Shown: piece after piece, positions 24,343 to 32,020 of the stretch
How the letters are laid out: each line of letters opens with the position of its first letter
How positions within the stretch are numbered: the first letter of the stretch is position 1
Assembly (NCBI GenBank): GCA_902773635.1
Contig: CACYFH010000004.1
Coordinates: 55,050 to 119,049 of the forward strand
Reading direction: 5' to 3'
Origin: an uncultured Ruminococcus sp.
Lineage (GTDB): Bacteria; Bacillota; Clostridia; Oscillospirales; Acutalibacteraceae
Length of the DNA stretch: 64,000 nt
Made by a program: the position numbers and the translations under genes
The notes under the pieces: generated by a model
Seen by the model: the letters and a program-made list of their open reading frames with translations, nothing else
What the model was told of the DNA's origin: nothing
The model's database searches: none

Positions 24343-25896
24343 ATTCTTCTTAAGCTCCTCCGCCAGTCTGCGGATGCTCTCGCCCTTAAATTTATAACTG
24401 CTCTTGTTGGCGATCAGTCTGGCTGAGATCGGGACGACGGTCTCCACGACCTCAAGATCGTTTTCCTTGAGGGTCGTACCGGTCTCCACGATATCGACGA
24501 TCACGTCCGTCAGCCCTAAGATCGGCGCGATCTCGATGGAGCCGTTGAGGTGGACGATGTCGATATCTCTGCCCTTCTTCGCGTAATGGCTCGCGGCGAT
24601 CTTCGAGAACTTCGTCGCCACTCTCAGCGTGCGGCGGGAGTCGTCCTCAAAGCCCTTGGGCGCGGCGACCGCCATCCGGCACTTGCCGAAGCCGAGGTCG
24701 AGTAGCTCATAGACGTCCGGCTCATATTCCAGCAGGATATCCTTGCCCGCTACGCCGATATCCGCCGCGCCGCGCTCGACATAGATCGCGACGTCGCTGG
24801 GCTTGACCCAGAAATAGCGCACGCCCGCCTCCGGGTTCTCAAAGATCAGCTTGCGGTTGTTCTCCCTGATCGACGGACACGGGAAGCCAGCCGCTTCAAA
24901 CATAGCGTAGACCTTCTCGCCCAGTCTGCCCTTGGGAAGCGCGACGTTGAGCATCTTGTCCTGCGGGACCTCTGCGATCTCGTCCACACGCTCCAGCGCG
25001 TCGAGATAAACAGCGAAGCCGATCGCCCTCGATCTGCGCTTCATGCGGCGCATGAGCTTGTCGTAACAGCCGCCCGAGAGCACGCTGTCGGGGATACCGC
25101 TGACAAAGCCCTTGAAGATCACGCCGTTATAGTAACTGCGGTCGCTCACGACGGAGAAGTCGATCCGCAGCTTGCCGCCAAGCTCGCCCGCAAGGGGCGC
25201 GGTCGCGTCCGCCAGCTCGCGGAATGCCTGAGTGCATCCGAGCTTTTTGCACAGCTCGCTCAGCTTCCCGCAAACGCTCTCATACGAGCCCGCGAGCGTG
25301 ATCAGCGCGATCAGCGGCTCGGCGAGCGCGGGGTCGATCTCATTCTGCTCACAGATATTCAGGATGCCGTGGAGGTTCTTCTCGCCCACGCACTGTACCA
25401 GCTCATTCTGGATGTGTCGGCTGTCGGTGATCCGATCCAGCGCCGCGTCGAGGATATCGAGGTTCGACACGTCGAGGACAAAGCGCTCGCTGATCAGCGA
25501 GAGACTGCCCGAAGCCATTTTCAGACATTCAAGCACCGTGCCGCCGTCCACCTCGCCGATGCACTCCACGCCGGACTGCATGATCTCCTTATATGCGCCC
25601 GTGCCCTTAGAGACACGGTAGACGTTCTCGTTATAATAGAGCTTCTTGGTCTCTCCGTCGGTATGGTTCTTGATGATAGAGAGGGTGACGTCCGGCTTCA
25701 AGGCCTTGAGCTTGCCGCCGATATCGGTGAAGGTGATGACCTGATCGGAGACGAGGAAGTCCTTGTTGCGGCTGTAGAGGTCATAGTCCTCAAATTTAGA
25801 CATGCGGTAGGGCTTGTAGCCGAAGCCGCTGTACAGCGCTCTCAGGGAGAAGGTCAGGCGTTCTGCGGTGCTGAGCACCTTGTCGTCGATGTTCAT
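24340..25896 (-). CDS. hisZG: HisZ-HisG fusion: regulatory plus catalytic ATP phosphoribosyltransferase
   Basis: The first enzyme of histidine synthesis in one 518-residue chain. Residues 1 to ~310 are HisZ, a histidyl-tRNA synthetase paralogue (GFGYKPYRMSKFEDYDLYSR, TFTDIGGKLKALKPDVTLSI, SGGCYDKLMRRMKRRSRAIG). Residues 315-518 are a short-form HisG lacking the C-terminal ACT-like domain (VALPKGRLGEKVY, GAADIGVAGKDILLEY, the PRPP loop DVIVDIVETGTTLKENDLEV). In most bacteria with short HisG the two are separate genes. There is no stop or frameshift between them, so the fusion looks real. The start overlaps yerC/hisR by four bases. The last Asn and TAG are the first bases of a repeat. Confidence 0.93.
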   Translation of the reverse strand: MNIDDKVLSTAERLTFSLRALYSGFGYKPYRMSKFEDYDLYSRNKDFLVSDQVITFTDIGGKLKALKPDVTLSIIKNHTDGETKKLYYNENVYRVSKGTGAYKEIMQSGVECIGEVDGGTVLECLKMASGSLSLISERFVLDVSNLDILDAALDRITDSRHIQNELVQCVGEKNLHGILNICEQNEIDPALAEPLIALITLAGSYESVCGKLSELCKKLGCTQAFRELADATAPLAGELGGKLRIDFSVVSDRSYYNGVIFKGFVSGIPDSVLSGGCYDKLMRRMKRRSRAIGFAVYLDALERVDEIAEVPQDKMLNVALPKGRLGEKVYAMFEAAGFPCPSIRENNRKLIFENPEAGVRYFWVKPSDVAIYVERGAADIGVAGKDILLEYEPDVYELLDLGFGKCRMAVAAPKGFEDDSRRTLRVATKFSKIAASHYAKKGRDIDIVHLNGSIEIAPILGLTDVIVDIVETGTTLKENDLEVVETVVPISARLIANKSSYKFKGESIRRLAEELKKN

Positions 25897-26180
25897 TCCT
25901 CGCCCTCCTTCATGCGGTCGATCACCGTGCGGTAGCCGCCCGCGCCGTAGTTCAGACAGCGGGACACGCGGCTGATCGTGGCGGTAGATACGCCGATCTG
26001 CTCAGAGATCTTCTGGTAGCTCACGCCGTCGTCGATCAGAAAGGCGGTGTCGAGCCGCTGTACCATATCCTTGATCTCGGTGATGGTGCAGATATCCTCA
26101 AAAAAATTGTAGCATTCCTCTGTATCCTTCAGGCTCAGTATCGCCTTGAAGAGCCTGTCGGCAGATGGGGAGTGGTTCAT
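25893..26180 (-). CDS. TrpR-like YerC/HisR-type repressor
   Basis: A 95-residue all-helical DNA-binding protein of the YerC/YecD branch of the TrpR family. The helix-turn-helix is YQKISEQIGVSTATISRVSR at about residues 54-73. In Firmicutes, members at the head of his operons have been proposed as histidine-responsive repressors (HisR). Here it is the first gene of the his operon, overlapping hisZG by four bases, and a promoter containing an 18-bp palindrome lies 245 bases upstream, which fits autoregulation. Histidine as co-repressor is inferred from context. Confidence 0.88.
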   Translation of the reverse strand: MNHSPSADRLFKAILSLKDTEECYNFFEDICTITEIKDMVQRLDTAFLIDDGVSYQKISEQIGVSTATISRVSRCLNYGAGGYRTVIDRMKEGEE

Positions 26181-26194
26181 GGTTATACCTCTCG

Positions 26195-26405
26195 ATTAAT
26201 TAGGAATTAGGAGTTAGGAATTAGGAATTATTTCTGTCATTGCAAGGAACATCCGAAGGTTGCAACGCGGCAATCCCAGCAGTGGCGCTTAGCGCTGTTG
26301 CATGGGAGTTGTTAGCCAAATCAAAGATTTGGACAACTCCTCAACAAAGAGGAACAGGGCTTTTCCGATAACCAATTCCTCATTCCTCATTCCTAATTCC
26401 TCATT
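26195..26405. repeat. Heptad-armed repeat with CATTGC core and nested palindrome
   Basis: Arms at 26196-26230 and 26382-26405. The core matches the 24189 copy but is interrupted between CAATCCCA and CAAAGAGG by 66 bases (26279-26344) that contain CCAAATCAAAGATTTGG and GAGTTGT/ACAACTC. It lies in the leader between the his promoter and yerC/hisR. Confidence 0.78.
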
Positions 26406-26423
26406 TTATTCATCCGGTTCAAT

Positions 26424-26452
26424 AGTTTATCACTTTATCACGATAAAGTCAA
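26424..26452 (-). promoter_or_regulatory. his operon promoter with palindromic operator
   Basis: Minus strand: TTGACT (26447-26452), 17-bp spacer, TAAACT (26424-26429). The spacer and -35 contain the palindrome ACTTTATC-AC-GATAAAGT (26432-26449), well placed for a repressor that blocks polymerase. The probable regulator is the TrpR-like protein encoded first in the operon. Confidence 0.75.
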
Positions 26453-26547
26453 GACTTCCCCGGCACTTTCATCAACATGACGAATCGTACCGGGGATGTG
26501 GAAACTTTTTTAGTTAAGGATAGGGTGACTGTACCAATAATTCCTAA

Positions 26548-26722
26548 GTAGACAATGATTAATGTCGCTTTCATATTCACTGTCATTCCGAGGGCTTTAG
26601 CCCGTGGCAATGACATTGTAATTAATCAGTGCTTACTTAGGAGTTAAGGGAAAGCCTTGCGGCTTTTGGATTTCTATAGGCAGGGAATGAAGCGTTTCTG
26701 TTCCTTCTATAAATGGGTGTGG
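26548..26722. repeat. Composite repeat (CATTCCGAGG half plus GGGTGTGGGC half)
   Basis: CCTAAGTAGACAATGATTAA, GTCATTCCGAGGGCTTTAGC, CCGTGGCAATGAC, then a core with GCCTTGCGGC and GGGTGTGGGCTTTGCCCACC. It runs into the 3' end of dapF, whose last residues it encodes. The interval 26453-26706 holds no other feature that I can see. Confidence 0.6.
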
Positions 26723-27576
26723 GCTTTGCCCACCACCGTGACCGTGCCCTCAAAGACGGTCGTCGCGGGGCCGGTCATAAAGACGGTCTCGTCCGTGTAA
26801 TTGATCAGCAGGTCGCCGCCGCGCAGGTGGACGGTCACGTCCTCGCCCTTCTTGCAATAGCCGTTCTCGCACGCCGCCACGACGGTCGCGCACGCGCCGG
26901 TGCCGCACGCCCAGGTCTCGCCCGAACCGCGCTCCCAGACGCGCATCTGCAGGGTATGGTCGTCGATCACCCTCACGAACTCCGTGTTCACGCGGTCGGG
27001 GAAGGCTTCATGATTCTCAAAGGAAGGGCCGAGCTTCTCGAGGTCGAGCGCGTCCACGTCGTCCACGAAGGTCACACAGTGCGGGTTGCCCATGGAAACG
27101 GCGGTCACGTTCCACACCTGACCGTTCACGCTCAGCGGTACGTTCACCATCCGCTCGCCGTCATAGACTGCGGGAATGTCGGCAGGCTTCAAGATCGCCG
27201 CGCCCATATCCACGCGCGCGCTCACCGCTTCGCCGTTCTCGACGGTGAGGTCGAGGGTCTTGATCCCGCTGAGGGTGTCGATGGTAACGACGGTCTTTTC
27301 CTCCGGCACCAGCGCCGTATCGTAGACAAACTTGCCCACACAGCGCACGCCGTTGCCGCACATCTTCGCCTCGCTTCCGTCGGCGTTGAAGATACGCATC
27401 TTCGCGTCCGCGACCTCGGACGGACAGACGAGGATGATGCCGTCGCCGCCGATACCTGTTCTGCGGTCGGAGAGCCTGACCGCGAGCGCCTCGGGATCCT
27501 TCACCTCCTGATCAAAGGTGCTGATGTAGATGTAGTCGTTGGAGATGCCGTGCATCTTCGTGAATCTCAGCTTCAT
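26707..27576 (-). CDS. dapF: Diaminopimelate epimerase
   Basis: Converts LL- to meso-diaminopimelate for lysine and peptidoglycan. The 289 residues have both catalytic cysteines: Cys73 in AKMCGNGVRCVGK and Cys224 in SGETWACGTGACATV. The N-terminus FTKMHGISNDYIYI is typical. The ATG at 27576 follows GAAAGGA; the frame opening at 27651 adds a non-homologous tail. The C-terminus GKAHTHL is encoded by the GGGTGTGGGC-type repeat (GTGGGCTTTGCCCAC), so the natural end of the protein has probably been replaced by repeat sequence. Confidence 0.95.
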   Translation of the reverse strand: MKLRFTKMHGISNDYIYISTFDQEVKDPEALAVRLSDRRTGIGGDGIILVCPSEVADAKMRIFNADGSEAKMCGNGVRCVGKFVYDTALVPEEKTVVTIDTLSGIKTLDLTVENGEAVSARVDMGAAILKPADIPAVYDGERMVNVPLSVNGQVWNVTAVSMGNPHCVTFVDDVDALDLEKLGPSFENHEAFPDRVNTEFVRVIDDHTLQMRVWERGSGETWACGTGACATVVAACENGYCKKGEDVTVHLRGGDLLINYTDETVFMTGPATTVFEGTVTVVGKAHTHL

Positions 27577-27636
27577 AATACCAATCCTTTCGGTCATGTC
27601 GTTTTTATGGTCATCCATGAATCTTTTCATTATAAT

Positions 27637-27725
27637 CGTAGGGACGGTCATCGACCGTCCGTCGGCAGGGACGCTTCTCCCCCTCCGCGAAGCATAAGCC
27701 CTGTAGGGGGCGACGCCCTCTACAA
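27637..27725. repeat. GTAGGG hairpin repeats (two in tandem)
   Basis: GTAGGGACGGTCATCGACCG/TCCGTC, then GCCCTGTAGGGGGCGACGCC/CTCTACA. Same family as 37265. They lie upstream of dapF. Confidence 0.6.
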
Positions 27726-27868
27726 AGACGCTGATACTGTATTATCATCCATTATACACATCTTCATCCGCTAAGTCAACCGCGCCATATTCGCATAAAC
27801 CGCGCCCCACATTTCATATCCTTTCTGTGAGAGTTGAACAAAGTGCAGTTCGACGCCCCTGTTTTTTA

Positions 27869-27897
27869 TTGACACAGGTGGGATTTGAGCATATACT
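27869..27897 (+). promoter_or_regulatory. Promoter of glnN
   Basis: TTGACA (27869-27874), 17-bp spacer, TATACT (27892-27897). The start point is followed within a few bases by a 160-bp repeat, so the glnN leader consists almost wholly of the repeat. Confidence 0.75.
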
Positions 27898-27902
27898 TTA
27901 AA

Positions 27903-28063
27903 TAATTAGGAATTAGGAATGAGGAATTAGGAATTATAGGAAACACTTCGTGTTTTTGATTCCTGTTTGACAGAACGGATACGTTGCAGTTCCATATTAT
28001 AAATGGGTGTGGGCATTGCCCACCATTCATTCCTCATTCCTCATTCCTAATTCCTAATTTCAA
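27903..28063. repeat. Heptad-armed repeat, GGGTGTGGGC core, in the glnN leader
   Basis: Left arm of TTAGGAA/TGAGGAA units, core GGAAACAC-TTCGTGTTTTT, GATTCCTG, then ATGGGTGTGGGCATTGCCCACC, right arm of TTCCTCA/TTCCTAA units. This is the intact form of the element split by a cassette at 45,991-47,131. Confidence 0.8.
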
Positions 28064-28088
28064 AACCCTCATTCTCAGGAGGTAAACT

Positions 28089-30185
28089 ATGACCGACGTT
28101 CCCGGCATTTTTGCCAGTAATGTATTCAATGATGAAAAGATCCGCGAGAGGCTGCCGCGCGAGACCTATGAGAGCTACCGCGCGAGCATCGAGAGCGGCG
28201 GCTCGCTGGATATCCACGTTGCCAACGCCGTCGCCGACGCGATGAAGGACTGGGCGATCGAGAAGGGATGCACCCACTACACCCACTGGTTCCAGCCGAT
28301 GACCGGCATCACCGCCGAGAAGCACGACAGCTTTCTCACGCCTCTCGAGGACGGCCATGTGATGATGGAGTTCTCCGGCAAGGAGCTGATCAAGGGCGAG
28401 CCCGACGCCTCCTCCTTCCCCTCCGGCGGTATCCGCGCGACCTTTGAAGCCCGCGGCTACACCACCTGGGACCCGACCTCTCCCGCCTTCGTCAAGGACA
28501 ACACCCTCTGCATCCCCACGGCGTTCATGTCCTACACCGGCGACGTTCTGGATAAGAAGACCCCGCTCCTGCGCTCGATGGATCGCATCAACCACGAGGC
28601 GGTTCGCATCCTGCACCTGTTCGGCAAGACCGACGTCACCCGCGTGGACGCGACCGTCGGACCCGAGCAGGAATATTTCCTGATCGACAAGGAGATGTTC
28701 GAGCGCCGCAAGGATCTGCAATACACCGGCCGCACCCTCTTCGGCGCGCGTTCGCCCAAGGGTCAGCAGCTCGACGACCACTATTTCGGCGCGATCAAAC
28801 AGCGCGTCAAAGCCTTCATGAGCGAGCTGGACGTGGAGCTTTGGAAGCTCGGCATCTACGCCAAGACCGAGCACAACGAGGTCGCGCCCGCCCAGCATGA
28901 GCTTGCGCCCATCTTCACCACGGTGAACATCGCCGCCGACCACAACCAGCTCACGATGGAGCTGATGAAGCGCATCGCGAGAAAGCACAGCATGGTCTGC
29001 CTGCTTCATGAGAAGCCCTTCAAGGGCGTGAACGGCTCGGGCAAGCACAATAACTGGTCGCTCTCCACCAACACCGGCGAGAACCTCTTAAAGCCCGGCA
29101 AGAAGCCCGAGGAAAACACCCAGTTCCTGCTCTTCCTCTCCGCCGTCATCAAGGCGGTCGACGAGTATCAGGACTTACTCAGATTATCCGTCGCGACGGC
29201 GGGCAACGATCACCGCTTAGGCGGCGATGAAGCGCCCCCCGCGATCATCTCCATGTTCCTCGGCAACGATCTGGAAGCCATCGTGGAAGCCATCATCAAC
29301 GGCGAGGACTACGAGAGCCAGGGCAAGGTCATCATGAACACCGGCGCGGAGGCTCTCCCCGAGATCCGCAAGGACACCACCGACCGCAACCGCACCTCGC
29401 CCTTCGCCTTCACGGGCAACAAGTTTGAGTTCCGCTCCTTAGGCTCCGCGCTCAATATCTCCTGCCCTAACATCATGCTCAACACCATGGTCGCGGACGT
29501 CCTCTCGTCCTTCTGTGACGAGCTGGAGAAGGCGGACGACTTCGACTCCGCCGTGCGCCGCCTGATCCGCAAGACCCTCAAGCAGCACCGCCGCATCATC
29601 TTCAACGGCGACGGCTACACCGACGAGTGGGTCGCGGAAGCCGAGAGCAGAGGACTTCTGAATCTCAAATCCACCCCCGAAGCCCTGAAGCGCTACACCG
29701 ACAAGAAGAACATCGAGCTCTTCCGCCGCAACCACATCTTCTCCGAGAAGGAGGTGCGCGCGCGTCAGGAGATCCTGCTCGAAAACTATATCAAGATCAT
29801 CGACCTCGAGGCGCTCACCATGCTCGACATGGCGAGAAAGGATATCCTGCCCGGCGTCTCTGCGTTCACACAGCGCCTTGCCGAGACCGTCCAGCGCAAG
29901 CGCGCCGTCTCCAAGGAGATCAACGTCAGCGCGGAGTTAAAGCTCCTGAACAAGCTCAGCGACCTGCTCGGCCGCTTCTCCGAGAAGCTCGACGAGCTCG
30001 AGAGCAAGGTCGGCGGCTCCACCGCCTACCGCGGCGACATCCAGCGCCACGCCGAGTACAACGCGCGCGAGATCTTCCCCGTGATGGAGGAGGTCCGCGA
30101 GATCAGCGACGAGATGGAGATGTGCACCGCGTCCGAGTTCTGGCCCTACCCCAGCTACGGCAAGCTCCTGTTCAGCGTACAGTAA
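28089..30185 (+). CDS. glnN: Type III glutamine synthetase
   Basis: ATP-dependent synthesis of glutamine from glutamate and ammonia. At 698 residues it is the large GSIII class, known from Bacteroides, Butyrivibrio and other gut anaerobes. Visible signatures: [64 protein letters not shown] and [20 protein letters not shown]. The ATG is fixed by AGGAGG seven bases upstream. It is a single gene with a consensus promoter, a repeat-filled leader and its own terminator. No partner regulator (glnR, PII) is adjacent. Confidence 0.97.
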   Translation: MTDVPGIFASNVFNDEKIRERLPRETYESYRASIESGGSLDIHVANAVADAMKDWAIEKGCTHYTHWFQPMTGITAEKHDSFLTPLEDGHVMMEFSGKELIKGEPDASSFPSGGIRATFEARGYTTWDPTSPAFVKDNTLCIPTAFMSYTGDVLDKKTPLLRSMDRINHEAVRILHLFGKTDVTRVDATVGPEQEYFLIDKEMFERRKDLQYTGRTLFGARSPKGQQLDDHYFGAIKQRVKAFMSELDVELWKLGIYAKTEHNEVAPAQHELAPIFTTVNIAADHNQLTMELMKRIARKHSMVCLLHEKPFKGVNGSGKHNNWSLSTNTGENLLKPGKKPEENTQFLLFLSAVIKAVDEYQDLLRLSVATAGNDHRLGGDEAPPAIISMFLGNDLEAIVEAIINGEDYESQGKVIMNTGAEALPEIRKDTTDRNRTSPFAFTGNKFEFRSLGSALNISCPNIMLNTMVADVLSSFCDELEKADDFDSAVRRLIRKTLKQHRRIIFNGDGYTDEWVAEAESRGLLNLKSTPEALKRYTDKKNIELFRRNHIFSEKEVRARQEILLENYIKIIDLEALTMLDMARKDILPGVSAFTQRLAETVQRKRAVSKEINVSAELKLLNKLSDLLGRFSEKLDELESKVGGSTAYRGDIQRHAEYNAREIFPVMEEVREISDEMEMCTASEFWPYPSYGKLLFSVQ

Positions 30186-30192
30186 AACATCC

Positions 30193-30224
30193 AAAGGCTG
30201 CATAGAAATATGCGGCCTTTTTGA
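30193..30224 (+). terminator. Terminator of glnN
   Basis: AAGGCTGCATA / TATGCGGCCTT stem with a GAAA loop followed by TTTTG, directly after the stop codon. Confidence 0.88.
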
Positions 30225-30287
30225 TTACGGATTCAAAGAGGTAAGGGCAACGCTCCCCGCAAAGACTTCCGGCGTTTGTCGTAATCG

Positions 30288-30325
30288 TAGGGGACGACAC
30301 CCCCGACGTCCCGCACGCAGGGTTG
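30288..30325. repeat. GTAGGGG hairpin repeat
   Basis: GTAGGGGACGACACCCCCGA and CGTCCC, an imperfect member of the GTAGGG family between glnN and the DUF6291-like gene. Confidence 0.5.
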
Positions 30326-30353
30326 TATGCCAAACATTGATCATAATATTTTC

Positions 30354-30385
30354 AAAAAGTTGCATAGTGATATGCAACTTTTTTC
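30354..30385 (+). terminator. Hairpin terminator upstream of the DUF6291-like gene
   Basis: AAAAGTTGCATA / TATGCAACTTTT stem with a GTGA loop and a T-run. The stem resembles the glnN terminator (same GCATA...TATGC core), suggesting duplication. Confidence 0.8.
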
Positions 30386-30425
30386 TTTGTCCGCGCATGG
30401 GTGAAAACATTCAGGAGGTACAGTT

Positions 30426-30722
30426 ATGAAAAAGCCCAAGGGATTCTTCACCTATTTCCATCTTGCGAGCGTGATCGACAAGCTCTCCGACGCCCAGGCG
30501 GGGCGGCTCTACAAAGCCCTCATGCGCTACGGCGACAGCGGCGAGCTGACGGACTTCTCGGACGACCTCGCCTGTGACATGGCGTACACCCTCATGCGCG
30601 GGGAGATCGACGTGAACTTCGAGCGCTATCAGGAGATCTGCGAGCGCAACCGCGAGAACGCAAAAAAGGGCGGCGCTCCGAAGGGAAATCAGAACGCCGT
30701 CAAAAAACAACCGACCGCTTGA
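30426..30722 (+). CDS. DUF6291-like small protein, probably a truncated phage-type replication protein
   Basis: 98 residues resembling the N-terminal part of phage-associated DUF6291 proteins: KKPKGFFTYFHLASVIDKLS, LYKALMRYGDSGE, YTLMRGEIDVNFERYQEICE, RNRENAKKGGAPKGNQNAVK. In longer relatives this is followed by a Lys/Glu-rich linker and a C-terminal domain. Here the frame stops, but the next 100 bases still read as Lys/Arg-rich out-of-frame sequence, suggesting decay of a longer gene. AGGAGG lies seven bases before the ATG. There is no other phage gene nearby. Confidence 0.7.
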   Translation: MKKPKGFFTYFHLASVIDKLSDAQAGRLYKALMRYGDSGELTDFSDDLACDMAYTLMRGEIDVNFERYQEICERNRENAKKGGAPKGNQNAVKKQPTA

Positions 30723-31018
30723 AAAACAACCCAAGATAAAGACAATGAAAAAAGAAAGAAAAAGAAAATGTAATGAAATGAAATGAGAAAGAAAAGGAAA
30801 AAGAAAAAGACACAGCAGTCGCATTTTTCCACATCTCAACAGGTTTTCCACAGAGTTGTCAACATATCCACATCAAAGCAATCAGAAATGAGAGTTTGCC
30901 TACAACAAAACGCCCACGGTTTTTCAGCCGTGAGCGTTCTTTCTTTTCGGTTTTAACAAATTCAGGTTAAGAGAGGATGTTCAACTCCTAACTCCTCACT
31001 CCTAACTCCTCACTCAAC
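30723..31018. other. Purine-rich gap with three DnaA-box-like sites, a terminator and a short heptad array
   Basis: After an A/G-rich stretch, three 9-mers one mismatch from the DnaA box lie in the same orientation at 30825-30833 and 30844-30852 (TTTTCCACA) and 30864-30872 (ATATCCACA), spaced 19 and 20 bp. A hairpin AACGCCCACGG/CCGTGAGCGTT with a T-rich tail follows (30908-30946). CTAACTCC/CTCACTC units at 30982-31018 abut the permease stop codon. Confidence 0.6.
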
Positions 31019-32020
31019 CTACCTATCCTCGCGGAAGTATGCAAGACCCAGCGCCTCGGGCGGCTGGCTCTCGCGCTTCTTGCGCAGGGAGTTGAAGATC
31101 AGGACGACGACCGTGACGATGTAGGGCGTCATTTCCAGCAGGGGCTTCGCCTCCAGCGGGAGGGAGATCGCGTTGTTCGCGGAGATATGGTAGGACAGGA
31201 TGCTCAGACCGCCGAAGATGATCGCGCCGGGGATGGCGAGATTCGGCTTCCAGACGGTGAAGATGACCAGCGCGACGGCAAGCCAGCCGAGAGGCTCGAG
31301 GTTATCGCTCGACCAGACGCCGGACGCCTTGTTCATGACGTAGAACAGACCGCCCAGACCGGAGATCATACAGCCGATGCAGGTCGCGAAGTACTTGTAC
31401 TTGATGACGTTGATGCCGTTCGCGTCGGCAGTCGCGGGGTTCTCGCCGACCGCTCTGAGGTTCAGACCGGTGCGCGTGCGCTTGAGGAAGATCGCCGCGA
31501 TGACCGCGATGATGATGGCGACGTAGGCGAGGAAGCCGTAGCTCAGGAACATTTCTCCGAACCAGCCCAGATCGTTCGCGAAGGGCAGGGTCGCCATATA
31601 GTATTTACTGGACAGGCTGATGGAGACGAACGCGCCGCCGGAGTTGGTCTGCTTGACCAGATAGCCGCCTAAAAAGTCCGAGAGACCCGCGCCGAGGATG
31701 GTCAGCGCAAGACCGGTGACGTTCTGATTCGCTCTCAGGGTGGTGGTCAGGAAGGAGTAGATCAGACCCATGATCAGCGAGCCGAGCAGGCAGAAGATCA
31801 GCGGAATCATGATCGCCAAAAACCAGTTCGCCGTCTCAGGCGTCGACCAGAAGAATTCGTAGAGGAACGCGCCCGTAAAGCCCGAGATACCGCCCACGCA
31901 CATGACGCCGGGGACGCCGAGGTTGAGGTTGCCGCTCTTCTCGGTGATGATCTCGCCGGTACAGCCGAAAAGCAGGGAGATCGCCGTCAAAACGGCTCTG
32001 TGGAAGAATGTTGCGAACAT
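31019..32020 (-). CDS. Nucleoside ABC transporter permease (second)
   Basis: A 333-residue integral membrane protein of the branched-chain/BMP permease family (NupQ/YufQ-like). Hydrophobic segments alternate with the conserved GCTGEIITEKSGNLNLGVPG near the N-terminus and TRTGLNLRAVGENPATADANGIN in the coupling-loop region that contacts the ATPase. It starts one base into the stop codon of the preceding permease gene. With the upstream permease, a two-domain ATPase and a BMP lipoprotein it forms a complete importer. The substrate is probably purine or pyrimidine nucleosides, by family; not determinable from sequence. Confidence 0.92.
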   Translation of the reverse strand: MFATFFHRAVLTAISLLFGCTGEIITEKSGNLNLGVPGVMCVGGISGFTGAFLYEFFWSTPETANWFLAIMIPLIFCLLGSLIMGLIYSFLTTTLRANQNVTGLALTILGAGLSDFLGGYLVKQTNSGGAFVSISLSSKYYMATLPFANDLGWFGEMFLSYGFLAYVAIIIAVIAAIFLKRTRTGLNLRAVGENPATADANGINVIKYKYFATCIGCMISGLGGLFYVMNKASGVWSSDNLEPLGWLAVALVIFTVWKPNLAIPGAIIFGGLSILSYHISANNAISLPLEAKPLLEMTPYIVTVVVLIFNSLRKKRESQPPEALGLAYFREDR

